From assembly GCA_964304625.1 (NCBI GenBank), contig OZ199840.1, forward strand, positions 7,564,001-7,628,000: 64,000 bases of DNA, in the 5' to 3' direction. The stretch comes from Kudoa neothunni. Lineage: Eukaryota > Cnidaria. The notes under the pieces are model-generated. The model was not told where the DNA came from. It saw nothing but the letters and a program-made list of their open reading frames with translations, and searched no databases. This document shows, piece after piece, positions 12,046-26,895 of the stretch (the stretch's first letter is position 1; each line of letters starts with the position of its first letter). Made by a program: the position numbers and the translations under genes.

Positions 12046-13360
12046 TAATATTTATTGCTAAACTCGTAGGGTTTGATTAACTATGATCTAATTTTTACTG
12101 AATTACACATGTTTAGTTGTACTTAAAAAGTAAGATACTGCTACGCCAGAAAATACTAGACATTGTGCATGACCGAAAAATATGGAATAGTTAGACTAAC
12201 TTGTGAGATGCACGCGTTCCTCCCTTCCAAGAAAAAACGGGGGATCTGATACTTCCGATAATCAGAATTCACTTGGCATTATTTCTGTATATAGTAATGG
12301 ACCGGTCGTGTGTGCATTGACTATTTTACACATTAGAAGGTTCTCTCGTGTTTAAAAATATTTAAAAAATGACTTTATGTTATTATTACTCGCCTTTAAA
12401 TAAGTTATGAGCATAATTGGCACAAAAAAAGCGAAAAATAAAAAGTCACGTGAGTATCGATCGTATGTACCTTTGACCGCGTGATTAAATTAAATGTTTT
12501 CTCCCTTTTTTATCACGATTAAACAGTTAGTGAGTTTTTATAATTACATCAATGTGGTAACTAGTTGAAAAATGGTGGATAAACATAGACACATGTTGTA
12601 GATGCATCGTAGTGTGGTTTATAATTATGTCCTCTCTAAGTCATAAAAGTAAGAATGGCGCAATGACAGTCCCTCCCCAATAATTCAGAAACGAATGATG
12701 ATTTTATTTATCAAAAATTGAGCCTTTCGGAGTTGGCCTTATTTTATTTAGAAAGACTTGGCCGTTATTTTAAACATTTAAACATCATAGCTCAAAAAAG
12801 TGGGAGTTAATGTCTGATTACATTCCAGATGTTTATTCATATTTGAATCGTAATTTTAAACAAAAAAAGTATGTACTATCCGGCCGGGACCGGTATTACG
12901 TACGACCAATCCATTATTGTATTCCTACTCGAGTTGCATATACAAGCATGAGGTGGATTTTTGTTGGACTTAAATTTAAGTGAATAATGTGAACTGGATT
13001 CTCAAAATTGATGGGAATTTTAAATCTCATATATACAACGAAAATTGAAAACTCAGATTACGCAGCATAACTACTAATTATGTGATACGAAACTAGAATT
13101 TTCTGCTAAAAATCTAACCAAAATATTTTATTTTAGTCCTTCGTTAAAAAATCTTTAAACAAAATTCAAAAATTTATACTTCAAAGTAGAGTAAAAGTTA
13201 TTCGGCAGCCGACCTAAACGAAATTATTGATTTTATCAATTTTGTAAAAGAGACCACAAAAAACAAGACTCTCACTAAAGTAGATACTAAATCATGTCAG
13301 AGTCAAATGAAATATTGGCATAACTATAAAACAATGGTGGTTAATGTTGGTCACATGAAG
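12046..13360. other. Intergenic, downstream of INTS3
   Basis: No coding sequence that I can support. A locally GC-rich patch (ccggccgggaccgg, about 12881-12894) stands out from the AT-rich background. The INTS3 3' UTR must start this stretch on the minus strand. Confidence 0.4.
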
Positions 13361-16300
13361 TTAACTTGGGGTAGGACCCTCAGGAGTGCCGTTATTAGTG
13401 GTAGACGATTTCTTTTTCCTGATATTTGTTTCGGACACTTTTTCGACCATTTCTAGGGAAGTTTTAGTTCTTTCTCTAAGTTTTTCGTCCGTCAAGTTAA
13501 TGCAATTCGTGGATACGAACTGCAGAATTTTGGTGAAAGATTGGTCACTTTTGACTGGAAACATAAATAAAATTAAATTTCAGCAAGCATGTACGCGCAA
13601 TTTGTTAAATTATGGTAAATCTTTGAGAAAAAAATATGTAAAAATACGTTTTGCCTTGATGGAATCGTTTTCGTTGTGTTCAAAAAGGTAACAGAAAAGA
13701 GAGCAGATCGATTGAAGCTGTTGCGAATTACTGAACAGCCATTGGCAAATCACGGCCACCATCATACTCGGGAACCGGAGCAACCATTGGGTCACAACAA
13801 ATTTGTAACATTCATTGAAATTTTTCATCAGCGTGTTGGAAAATAACTTCAAATTTGGCGTACCATTGGCTAAATGATGCAAGAGATGGTGTGTTACAAG
13901 GTGGTTATTGTCTTCAAGGTATTGAGAGAGAAACTCCACGTCGAATTGAAAACGAAAACTTCTCAAAAGAAGAAAAAACATTTCCTCCGTAAAAACATCC
14001 CATTGAGTCGAATTTTCTATAGTTGGTCAGTCAAAAAGTTATCAACAGCAACCACAAGTAATAGAAAACAAATGGAGAAATTAATACTTAGCAAAAACAT
14101 CATGGTATTGTTATCGAGACGTAAGCCAGAATTGAACTGATGTTTGGTGAGAATAGTGAGTATACTGGAACACTAACAAATCAATCACAATGGGTTTTAT
14201 TAACTACTGTAGCTTACATTGTTTGGGTCCATTACTTTAATGAGATATTCGCACATACCAGTATCATTGAGGATCAACTAAATCCAACATAATAGAACAT
14301 TATTTTATTATACAATAGGTTGTGTTCCTTATTACCTTGGGCATGTCATGTAGCACGAATAACAAAATGCTTTCAATGGCGCACAAATCATGATCATAAC
14401 AGGTCTATAATTACAAGCGTAAGTCAATCAACCAATCTAGTCGCTCTAATAAAATAGATAGAAACCTTGATATCAATTTTGATGGTCTTTTCGTTAGATT
14501 TCACAAAGTTGTAGTAACATTTCAAGGAGTGCTTTCTATTTGGAATCAACCAAAGTGATTACTGTATCAAAGTCAGTGTATAATAGAGAATGTACTTGGT
14601 GGCCAGATAATACATGAATGCATAATTAAATCGACAGTCAATATAATGCCATTGTGCGAATATAAATTCCAAACATTTTCCAAGTTGAGTGTCGGCGTTG
14701 CTGTTGGCGAAACAACTAGATACGATAAAAAATAATCATGACATATCCGACCATTTAAGTATACTTAAATATATGGAACAAAATTGAGAGATCGGAAAAT
14801 GTAAGGGATACTGACAAGTCATCAGCTCTACTGTAGGCAACACAACACGATAAATCTCTTAATGGTTCGCTGTCGAGTTCGAGTCCACTCTAAACAAATT
14901 TCAGATCACACATCCACCCTACCATTCAAAATTCGCAATTATAAAATACAGCATATTTCAAAATATTGTCAATTGCTGTTTCAATTTCTGAACTAAAAAT
15001 CCCAGACGATCTGACATAAATCAAATTTTTTCGAACAGTCTCATCTTCGATTCTATTAAACTCAATCAGACTGTCAAGATCGCAACCCATTTGCGGTATA
15101 TGGTTGTGGCTGAGAGCGTAAGTATAGCCTAGTTGTGGATGTCAGAATAATGGCAAAAATCATCACTCCGATTACCTGATATTGTGTCTTTATCTTTGTT
15201 GGATGACGGAGAAGTTTCATTTTTTTTTCTAAGTTTAATATCGGATACAGAATGAAAGCTGGCATGTGCAGATTCCTTGTTAAAACGATGGTTGGTAACC
15301 GACGATTGCAAATGAGAAGAAAAATCTTCTAGTGTAGCAGTTTTGTATGGGATATTATTGTCTCCATTGAAAGATCTTTTCTCAGCTGAGCGTTTAACGC
15401 TCGTGTTGTTGACACTTTGCTCCAAGTTGATTTGATTTCCGCTGTCTACATATATTTTTGATACCATCAATCCATAACTGACTCAAAAAAGATTACTTGT
15501 ATTGCCGTAAACATTTATCACATTTGAAAATGTTTTTTCGAAGAGAACATTTATTTTGGGATATTTGGATAAAAATTCAATAAGTGGAATGAGAGAAGGA
15601 ATAGCCTTCATCTCCAGCACCATTTTCAAAGCTCCATTTACATTGTTGTTTAATAGTTCTCTGCACTCTGGAAGATATTCATCAGTAGCCTAGTTGATGA
15701 GCCAGAATTGGTAAAAGTCACTATGGTATTTATCAATGTAGGAATTACTGTACACAAAAATTCAACCAGTGAGCGCGAAACCAACGGATGGGATTCAAAA
15801 GAGTTGTAAATCAACAATATAGCAGGCTCTATTTGAAGTTAAATTTCAGGGCAACAAATTCATATAGTCAATAACTAGATATTATTGGCTATATTACCTA
15901 GATTCATTATCGAGGTCGGTTGGTGATCGAAAAAGAACCAATCATAAAACAACGCATAACGACTACTATCACTAACTCGCGGGTGATCCTACGGAATATG
16001 GAAATATATATGGTATTTCAGTACAAGGAAAGGTATACTTTTGCGATAAAAAGCAACTGACCTATAAGAGCCCAGCGCTGAACGATATCCGAATTTATAA
16101 TCTCGTTGGTTGGGTGAATCACACAACATATGTAACGAATCAAAGAAGGAATAAGTTCGATATTCTCACGATCCTCAAAGTGCTAAAAAGAAAAAATTCA
16201 ATGTTTATTTATGATAAATATTCAACGATTAGAATTAAGCCTTAAGTTAGGTTAGCTAAATTATGCATTGAAACAAAACTTAATATTAAGGGGCACTGAA

Positions 16301-19300
16301 AAATGGAAATTATAAAAACTCTAAGTTGCAACAAAATTGGAATACGAAGCTATGTTTGTCATAATTTTATAGTAGGTAGAGCATTATTTGTTGTAAATAA
16401 TATAATCGCCTCAAAATGAGTCTGAACGTTTAATCGATAAACATAAGAAAGCGAATGAAAAATCTACTGGAGCGCATTATGTGTCAAATATTGTGATAAC
16501 GTTAAGTCGGTCACTCGTCACATATAATATAATGCAATAGTTATACCTGAATAACAAGCCATTCTGAATAGAAATGCTGTTGACGTTGGTGAACCTATTA
16601 AATTAATAGATCAAGCAGGTTAAAAATATTAGCATTACTTGAGATGTGATGAAAATCATTTTCTTTTCAATGTCATAAGAGATCTGCGTGGTAATCAATC
16701 TCCTTGATGTTCTATTGTTCAACATTTGCATGAGAGCGGATTGGTTAGTGGTCGTGTTAAACAATTGGGAGTCATTTTTAATCTTATTCCACAACTCACT
16801 GAATTCCTGATATCTAGCAATAACAAATTGGAGACGGTTTCGTCAAAACTGATTCGAATCCAACGATACTTTGAAAGATCATATAGCAATCTGGCAAATT
16901 CTTTCCCTATCCGTACACACTCACCAAACTAAAATATAAAAAGGGTCACAACGCTGCACAACCTGACCATGGTACGAACGAAAACACAATAAACAATAGA
17001 TATGGCGTAATTCGGAAATTTTAAATTTATAAAAATATAAAAGATTGTCATAGTTATTCATTAAATAATATAAATTTTTACGTTGAAAAAATAATTTAGA
17101 TCCAGCTGAAATAATAGTGGACAATTTTGCAAACCTAATTAACCTTATAAGTAAGATGGGATAGATTTCTACCAAATTTTTATTTTAAGGGTGTAAGTTT
17201 TTCAGCTAATTAGTAGGTTAAACTCAATAAAGATGTCGGCAGAAATGCTTAAAATGTTATTAGGAATAATTATCTAGCAACTATTAACAAAATATTATCA
17301 GTTTCTTTCATTCATGCGTCGTTTTTCATTTGGAGATGTAGTCTAATAATACTTCAATAAATATACAAACATAAAATCCATATGAATTTAACTTCCAAAT
17401 TAAGGGGGTCAATTTAAGAAATCGGTCGAGAACCCTTGACTTAGTATTATTCTATCAGCTGATTCTTAGATCGTTAGAAAGCTCGACATAGTCTTATTGT
17501 CTGATAAAATCATTAAATGATTTACCGTAGTATTTGATTGGTTGCGACACTGACTCATTCCGAAAAATATCTCATTAAAAATACGAAAAATCAGTGTTAG
17601 TTAATTTTAATAGAAAATCATGCACTCTAGCTGTGATGTAATAATTTCGAGTTACCGAAATATTAGGGCATATCAAGATCTTACTGCCATATTGGTTCGG
17701 TTAATGGTCGGTAAAAAATAATTTTTACATTGTTTTCAATCATTGTTAACAAAAATTCCGTTTCCTCATCCACAAATCTGACCATTTCAGGCATATGTAT
17801 TTGGATCGACAACAAATTCGCGTAGCAATATATCACAGGTTGTAGAAGAGTTGGGTTGGATGATAGATATTGTCTACAATCGTATCAACAACAATAAAAT
17901 CTAGCTAAATTGCATAAGAGAAACCTGTGTTTGTTTACCACGTAGAACATCTGTTTCATGGCCCATGCGTTCGGGGCAGAGAAATTTGCCACTAAAACAG
18001 TCAACATCAAACCACATAATATCATTATTGTTGGTATTAAAGTAAATATCAATTTATTTTGCAATGATACTTAGATGGAAAAATAGAAATTAAATAGTTA
18101 GTTTAATTAATACACAACTCAACGACCGCAACTCTAAACTGGGGGTGTACTAAAATAAATCTCATTATAATTTTTTCTACAAAAAAAATTACTGTTAATA
18201 AATTCTCGTGTATTTTGTGCTTAAAATATTGATTAATTGGACTAATTTTATCAGTATATTATTAAGTGTACACGCGTCAAAATATTTGGCTTGACCTTAA
18301 AATTTCGGATGACTAAATACCCTCACATTTTTTACGATTATTTAGTATTTTAAAGAATTCACTGGAATCGACTAATACAAAATAACAAAGATACACCAAA
18401 CTTTGAAAATTTCAGCAAACAAAACAAAAGCATTGTCTAGGTCAGATAATTACTCATAATACCTTAATAAATTGGCTAAAGATAATTTAAACTTATCTAA
18501 TACCAAAAATCCCCGCACAATCAACCCGATATCAATATGTTGTACTTAAATATGTCTCAGATCCCATGCGATGGTATAATATAAAGAATTCCAATCAGAT
18601 TGAGTATATAAAGTTTGCATTTATGTTAAATCCTACAAAAAAGCCGTTACTAATCTCGCGCGGGCGCAGTTGATTGAATATTATTTTAATTTCGCGGATA
18701 TTCCTTCTTAAATCTAATGAATCTATTATATTTAATTACTCAAGCAAAATTATAATCTAAAATTCCGTATCTTTCTATCTGGATAGTATTGCCAGATTAG
18801 CTTATTTAAATCCAATAAAAAATTAACTTATTGGTGGTAATTTTATTATAATATAGAATATCATAAAATCAATAAACAAATGCTATAGAATTTGGACTTA
18901 AAATATCAACTAGAAATATTCCACGAGATAGAATGAAACAGGCTTTATTTAATGGGCTAAGCGCACACCTTATCTCAGTTCATGATTAATTGCATAAATT
19001 TTGAGATGTTTAATCTAATCATAAATTCACTAATACGATAACTAATTATCTCACAGAAAAACATAAATGCTATTTAAATACGTCGATATGATGAATTTCT
19101 AATGGAAAAAACTACCTGAAATACATCTCAGAAGCGCAATCAAAAGATGGCCAGCATTGGAGACATTTGCATCCAACAACTCATTCAACAACCAAAAAAT
19201 CTACAAACAATATCTAGTTATCACCAAAAATAAAACTACCTGCTCTTTACAAGTATTGCTCAAACGTTTATAATATTCGTAAACCAGATGAACAGCTGCA

Positions 19301-19782
19301 TTAACAAAACTTCCAAAAAAATCTTTGGTTATTATCGTGAGGGTTTGAAGTATCTGACCAATCAAAGAAATCAATTAAAACTTTCAATAAAACCAACTAC
19401 TGTGGAACAACTTCCCGGGCGCGTTAGTATTGAATACAATAAACCTAGCGCCACTTCGTCGTGCTCCTTGGAACTTTTCAAAACCTTTCGAAATAATATT
19501 ATTTGCATTTTTACATTATCGGCTATTGCGCGCGTTAAAACAACTAACTTTGTTGTAGAGATATTCCTGCAATTGAGAAGTGGAAAAGTTTTGAGTTGAA
19601 TTGATTATTTCATTGTAATAGGACTCATATTCCTGGTAAATAAGTTGATGAGAATCATATTTGGATAAAGTTACACTTCTTGTTACTTTTTCTAGTTTCC
19701 CTTTAGGATAGATCGGTGTTATCTCAAAAAGCGTGTTTTCAACTTCCTCCATTGGACGCACACGCAATAATTGCCTGGCCAA
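13361..19782 (-). CDS. INTS3: Integrator complex subunit 3
   Basis: Subunit of the nuclear Integrator complex (snRNA 3'-end processing and promoter-proximal termination) and also the scaffold of the SOSS single-strand DNA complex. The multi-exon minus-strand gene tracks human INTS3 nearly end to end. The N-terminus is 19549-19782 (LIYQEYESYYNEIINSTQ), followed by HDEVALGLLYSILTRPG (about 19420-19480), VNAAVHLVYEYYKRLSNTC (about 19260) and WLLNELLDANVSNAG (about 19150). Next come the IENN exon (about 17750-17860) and IGKEFARLLYDLSKY to LNNRTSRRL (16600-16960). LIRYICCVIHPTNEI follows (about 16080-16180), then LFYDWFFFDHQPTSIMNL and EPAILLIYNSFESHPL (about 15700-15950). A disordered segment (15129-15470), C-terminal helices (13610-13981) and a basic tail (13361-13564) complete it. 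Exon edges between 14000 and 15100 are not resolved. An intron of about 1 kb (18060-19080) and one holding a repeat (17190-17440) are visible. Confidence 0.9.
17190..17440. repeat. hAT-type dispersed repeat, copy C (internally deleted)
   Basis: It carries the left tract of copy A (ggcagaaatgcttaaaatg, gatgtagtctaataat) joined directly to the right-end tract (aacttccaaattaagggg ... gagaaccc) shared with copies A and B. It therefore looks like an internally deleted derivative of the family. It lies in an INTS3 intron. Confidence 0.65.
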
Positions 19783-20320
19783 GAGTCTCGTTTAATGTTC
19801 GGAAATGATGGCGACGCCGAAGTTAGGCGATTTATATTTCAAGTCTATTTTTTCATCATAAGAAAAAATAGAAGAATCTAATTGTTTAAATTTGTTCCAT
19901 TTTGCAAATGAAATTATTTCGGACCTAGATATTTATTTGAGTTAATTGACATGCTCAAAACGGCCGTATTCATACTGACATAGAGACAGTTATGAATTAT
20001 GGCGTTTTGAAAACGCTTCAGTTTATACCATGGAAGAGGCTGGCATTGTATACTTGTTCTTGAAGGGTTTGACTCAATAGATGAGTTTATTATAAAAATT
20101 TTGTGTTTTTCTGTTATATATTCTAATTAATTTATGAGCAAATAAATAATCTAAATAATGGTGTAACATCGAATTGTTAACGAACTGATAATATTCTATG
20201 AAAAATAATTTCTAAGTTTTCCATTAGTCAAAATATGACTTTTCGAGGCAATACGCCACGACCTAGCATAAGTTTTTTTTGTTTACAAGGTCAAACCCAT
20301 GGCGCAACTTGTTAGGTTGA
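19783..20320. other. INTS3 5' flank
   Basis: AT-rich, no supported gene. It must contain the INTS3 promoter on the minus strand. Confidence 0.4.
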
Positions 20321-20329
20321 GAAGTTCGG

Positions 20330-20713
20330 GCTAGTCAGTCCTTCTCCATTTAAGCTGTAGACACCGTATCGTCATATTAACACGACTTACGTTTAAGTGG
20401 TAGTGTGGGACTTTACCCCACTAAACATCCTCGTTTCGCAGCAACCACCACCCCAAATATAACCTGGACTAACCCAGAATTAGTCTGGGAAAGTCGTCTG
20501 AATGCGGGTATCGGCTCTACGGAAACCCCCTACTGGGTTTTATTTTGTTCCTGTACCCCGGCGTTTACGAGCGCCCGATTTCTACAGCCTTCCTACTCAA
20601 TTTCGGATTAGGAGTACAGGAACGTCCGGATCAGGCCTGGAGCTCGCATACTGTGAAGTTGCGAACTCGACCTAGCACCACTTCCATTATGCCATATCGT
20701 CCAGAGTGACTTA
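20330..20713 (-). repeat. GC-rich block, candidate tRNA-derived SINE
   Basis: About 380 bp clearly richer in G and C than the surroundings. On the minus strand it opens with tggcataatgg, a good fit to a Pol III box A (TGGCNNARTGG). About 33 nt later comes tatgcgagctc, a weak fit to box B. The rest has no convincing protein: a 68-codon frame on the + strand (20405-20611) lacks family resemblance. It abuts the hAT-like end of copy B at 20714. The SINE call is a hypothesis, because box B is degenerate and I see no second copy in the window. Confidence 0.35.
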
Positions 20714-21090
20714 ACAAAAAGGGGTTCTTAACCGATTTTTCAATTTGACCCCCTCTGCTTGCTGAAAAAACCGAAAATACACCCATAATTTGGAAGCCAA
20801 ATTCATATGTTCTTTAATGTTTTTTGTTAGTTTAGCTAAGACCGAAGCTATTTGCACAATAACTCATAATTATAAACGGCATGTACGCCTGTGCTATGAC
20901 CATTTTTAATCCTATCAACTCTTACTTACACCCTGTCTACAGATTTAATTCTTTACATTTTGCTTAATTAAATTATTCCTATCCCAATCCTTCGTTTTTA
21001 GGATCTAGAAATAGTTAAAAACAGTCCAAACTAATGACACCTGTATATTATTTATCATGCGAATAGCCACTTTACATTTTTTGTGTCACA
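20714..21090 (-). repeat. hAT-type dispersed repeat, copy B
   Basis: Begins aaaaaggggttcttaacc, a hAT-like end, followed by tttgaccccctctg. Read on the minus strand it is collinear with copy A (7210-7540): aaagtggctattcgcatg, ggattgggataggaa, ttaaatctgtagaca, acatgcc and gaatttggcttcc all recur. The far boundary near 21090 is not defined. Confidence 0.7.
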
Positions 21091-21774
21091 CAGTAAGGAT
21101 TAAAACCAAATAGATATTTTCCGTTATAAAAATTTTTACTATTTTATTTATTATCTCATTCGAACTTTTTAATTTTTATAATTTATGAAAAAGAATGATT
21201 ATATATAAAAATAGCGATAAAATGACACCAAAAGATATTCAGATATTCCATGATGCTTAACATTAATATCTTTTTTTAATAAGATATTTTACAGTATATG
21301 TTTCTCGATAACCCTGTTTATATCATATTCAAGTGCCATATTTTAACGTTCCATCATAATAGGATCCTGTTTTTGGTAAAATAACGATTTAAATCAAATG
21401 ATTAAGTATGAAATATTATAGATCGTATATATTTCATTGAGTAATTAAATTATTAATCAATTAAAGAATTTATCGGTCTCTTTAAAATTCTGTCACCAGA
21501 AATCTATACCATTTATAATTAAATTTTATTTCTAATATAAACATTTTTCGGGTGAATGTGGGTTGATTTCCCCCCAAATTTATTACAATGAAAATATTTC
21601 TTGAAATTTTTGCCTTCTATGCAAAACCAAAAATTTATTTTATTATGTTAGACTACATATCTTTCATACTCGTGCAAATATTTTTACAACAACTTCTGCA
21701 AAGCAACAGTCCAGGTTTATCTGGGGGTATTAATTACACTCGGAAATCTTCGGTGAAGCGCTTGATCCTAAGTT
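21091..21774. other. RNF113A 5' flank
   Basis: Very AT-rich. No gene supported. It must contain the RNF113A promoter. Confidence 0.4.
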
Positions 21775-23028
<1,254 letters not shown>

Positions 23029-25109
23029 ATTTTTGTAGTTATGTATATATTATGAAAATTTTGTATTGTAATAAATACAATAAAATCAGTGGAATTTAAC
23101 CATTTTATTAATCCAGCTTGTTTATAAATTTGTTCTCGAAAGTAGAAAATTTGAGATTAGGTTTTTGTAACCAAACAAAATCTGGTGTAGGTACAATGGA
23201 TCAAGATGTTAGCTAGCATATAGAAATTATGCAATATAATATATTTTAATATAATAAACTTTATGCTCAAAATAAAACAAAATGGGGTTATTCTATAATA
23301 GTATAGAGAACATAAAAACTAAAATTCATTAATTAAATAGTAAATCTTTGGTTTATTATTATTCTAAGTTCATAACGTGGACGTAACTTTGAGATAATGA
23401 AGATCATGGAATTTTTATAATTCATGTAGATATCGCTGATTCTGTTCATGTTTATTCCCTGATTTTTAGCGCCGGAATAAAACTTATGATTTTGGAGTTT
23501 ATATTTTACCTTTTTATTAGTTTAAAAAGAAAGTGATTATTGGGTCGGTTAAAGAAATATTTTGAGTTGACGAATCCCTTTAAAATCATTTAAAAAATGT
23601 ACTTATACTTTCAGTTAGCTCATAGAAAGGATTAAGCTGAAATATTTTTAAGGCATTATCTTTTTAACCCAAATTAATACCACTTTATTCGATATAAATT
23701 ATAATATAATCTCGATTACAACTAGGGCTTCAAAAAATCGAGGGTTGACTTCGAGGAACCTCGATCCTCGAAAATTCTCCAAACCCTCGAAATTTCAAAT
23801 TTCGAGGGTACAGGGATTACCCTCTAGTTCGAAGAGATTAAGTCAATGTAATAAACGAGATAGTGTGATTCGTTCATAGTGGATTCTCGTAATCAATGTT
23901 AGGAGAAATTTTCTAATCGAAATTCAGCAGTGCATTATTTTTTAGAATAAACTATTTTATTTCTTTGAAAATATCGGCGAAGTTGCAATACTACAGTATA
24001 TGTGTACGAATTTCGGGTGGTGTCGCATACAAAATCGGAAATAAAGTCGTTTCCTACAATTCGTCCTGTTAATTCACTTCATTTTCAAAAAATTTTTCCA
24101 TTTTTGATCTTATCACAAAAAAATACATTATCTAATTAAATTCGGGTCAAAAAGAATTACCCTATAATAAACTGGAAATAAATATTAAGTCGAGCACATT
24201 CGGATTCACGCGGAATCTCATTGTTGTTGATAAATACGCCAAAAGATCACTATTTCTCTACAATTTTAACAAATTCGAAATCGCTTTTTTTTCAGTGAAT
24301 TTTTTTTTATTTGTATCTGTTAGTAATAAGTTTGTAAATGTTCAATCTGGACTTCGTATTTTAAAAACAGAACTTTCTGATTTATTCTATTCAAAATTAG
24401 AACGAAAATGTTTCAATTTAACTATGGCATGACTTAATGTGATTTTTAGTTTATAAATTTTTTCGCGTAATTTATTCGTAACATAAAAAGTTTTATAACA
24501 ATATTTGTTCTAAAATTCACACATGAAAATTTTTAATTTATTTTATTAAGTTATCTTTTTATTCATATCCATTAGGTAACTAAAAACGAAAATACTAAAT
24601 AATTATTTTTTAGTTTAAATTAACTCTAAAGTAGAGTGATCGTCATAAATCAAAATACACGATTTTTAGGCATTTTAAACAAAATCAATTATGGATGTTA
24701 ATAGGTCAAAAGCATTTTTTTATTACTTATCAAAACAATATAAAAATGGTGTAAAACTTAAAAATAAACATTTATTACCAAATTTTGGAATATAAAATAT
24801 TCTAAAAGATTAAACATGTATAAAGCTTGTGAGTAAAAATTGCTAGGATTAAAGATTCTCGGCCTCAAGCATGCATGCCGTTAAGGACTAGTAAGCTAAT
24901 GTACAGTTCCTCCTACACTCGGATTACCTCAGTTTCCAGCTCCTGGAGACTTTCGTTTTATGATTTCGCCCAGCGCTGCCAACCCTAATCTAGCATTCTA
25001 CAAAATTTTTGATGGACAAAGAATATCTAATTAGCCATACATATTAATGTTATGTAAATTTAACATTGTTTCAGTAACGTCAAAATTATATCAACAGTGA
25101 GTTGATGTA
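23029..25109. other. Intergenic with a palindromic repeat
   Basis: No gene seen. At 23720-23830 a tract rich in tcgagg/cctcga motifs includes a perfect palindrome, 23784-23808 (ccctcgaaattt c aaatttcgaggg). Around 24860-24990 a short GC-richer block occurs. These may be outer parts of the hAT element whose transposase remnant follows at 25121. Confidence 0.5.
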
Positions 25110-25120
25110 TTGAAAAATTC

Positions 25121-26328
25121 TCATATTCGAACCAGGCTATCCAACGTCGAACACAACATTTTATTTCTTTCAATAGTCTTGGAAGCTCCAGCAGATGAAA
25201 ATATTCTTTCGGTGGAAGTGTTGCCTAGGGGAAGTAAAATGAGTGAAATACAATATTTTCCAATTGAATTAAAGTCACTATGTTCAGAAACCTTACTCCA
25301 AAATTCGAGTGAACTCAACTTAGTGACATCAGTGCACCCTAAAAATTGGTTCCAATTTACTTCGTTAATTAACCTGTATTCTTGCTCAACGAATTCGTTC
25401 TTAAATGAATTATCTGGCAACATATAAAAATGAGATTTAATGTCTGGATTTCATACGTAGGTTGGTTTTAAAAAAGTAACTTTTTTTATTTGTTCGTATG
25501 AATTAAAAGCCCTAACATTTAATTCATTTAATATTTTTTCAAGACACCTCTTGGCTAGGATTTGAGTAACCAATTCTGGAAGTAATTTCATGAATCTAAA
25601 GTCATAATCGATTTCATTGAAGTATTTTGGCAGTTTCAAATGATTGTACACTCTAGAATAAAAAGGTTCCACCAATAAATTAATTTGTTTTTTTCCTCCA
25701 GTAGTTTTATAATGGAAGACAAAAACGAACAGCTTCTTATACTCAATATTTTTTAGGAGGTCAAGGTTAACTTGTGCATTATATTTTTGATTAGCTTTAA
25801 GTTCGTGTAAGATTCTTGTAAACTATTGAACAAGAATGTCCCAATTATTGATCAGGCGCTCAATTATTTCACTTCTACAAAGCCATCTTGTTTGAGTGTT
25901 CATTTTAAAGGGAGGATTCACGATTTACGTCATCAAGGTCATCTGAAACGGAGGATTCAACAAAGTTTTCAAAAAGTTTCAAATATTCTATTTTCCTTTT
26001 ATTGCTCTTCTTGAACCACTTTGGAATATTTTACCAAATACCACTCATGTTTGGCGCAAGTTCAGAAAACGCTTCTTCAGCAACTTTGTTGAGCGAATGA
26101 CATAGACAATTAAATTCTTGTAGTTTAGTCCAAATGATGAAATCGAACTATCAAGGCTGTTAAAAATATTTTCGGCGTCTGTTCTTTCAATTTCCTTGAT
26201 TTCAAGCAATCGAGTTACAACTGTTTTCTCCGCAATAGGATAGAATAAAACGATTATGTTCAAGTGAGGTTTTATATTTATGTCTGACCATTCATCAATT
26301 AAAATTGAAAATGGTTGATCCTCTAAGT
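25121..26328 (-). mobile_element. hAT transposase remnant
   Basis: Minus-strand fragments of a hAT transposase. FSILIDEWSDINIKPHLNII (about 26240-26310) is the catalytic first-Asp region. The MVEPFYSRVYNHLKLP block (25451-25675) belongs to the middle. LPLGNTSTERIFSSAG (about 25170-25230) is the C-terminal dimerisation motif. The frame changes between the blocks and stops break it, so it is inactive. Its 5' part is cut off at 26328 by insertion of another hAT element that begins at 26329. Confidence 0.85.
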
Positions 26329-26895
26329 CAGTGTTTCCCAACCTTTTTCAAATGTATTGATTTTTTAACTTAAACTGCTTATAATTTTGAACCTAGCTTC
26401 GTGCCACATTAAAATATATTCGATCAGATCTAATTTAATTCATAGATGGACTTTAAAAATTAACATTTATACTTCTTTATTTAGTCAAAAACCATGTTAA
26501 GTAAAACTAGTGGTAATCCAACCCAAATCAGGCAAAACTTTCTGTATTTGGGGCTTATAAACCGAAATTCAATAACTAATATTGACAATTAATCAATATT
26601 ATTCTAGGATAAGTCAAAAAAAGAGGGGATCACGGTTATAAATGTGACAACGTTTGAATTATAATCATTCCGATTCTATTGAGCAAAAACCATGTTAAAC
26701 GTTTTTATACTTTTTATATAAATTGATCAGTGCTTTTTTATTCTTTTAGGATATTAACGTTCGCATAAAAATAAATAAGATCAAAAATCGAAGTATTGAT
26801 TTCAATATGCGCCATACTGCCCAATTATCTCACAATTATCCACGTCCTACAAGAGCCGTTCATTAAACGCCCAGAGTTTTCCATGCCCTACCATA
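26329..26895. mobile_element. Non-autonomous hAT, same family as 31288-34828
   Basis: Starts CAGTGTTTCCCAACC at 26329. The next 150 bp align base for base (with scattered changes) to the reverse complement of the right end of the element at 34828: attgattttttaactt, aaactgcttataat, tattcgatcagatc. The other end (gggcgtttaatgaacg, gaaatcaatac, read on the minus strand) matches 31330-31440. The right terminus near 26895 is truncated, so no target duplication can be read there. It interrupts the hAT transposase remnant at 25121-26328 and is therefore younger than it. Confidence 0.8.

Noticed and set aside
16726-16932. Open frame on the + strand
   Set aside because: It is the antisense shadow of an INTS3 exon that aligns well with human INTS3.
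20405-20611. 68-codon frame in the GC-rich block
   Set aside because: No family resemblance or splice structure; the GC-rich composition alone makes stops rare there.
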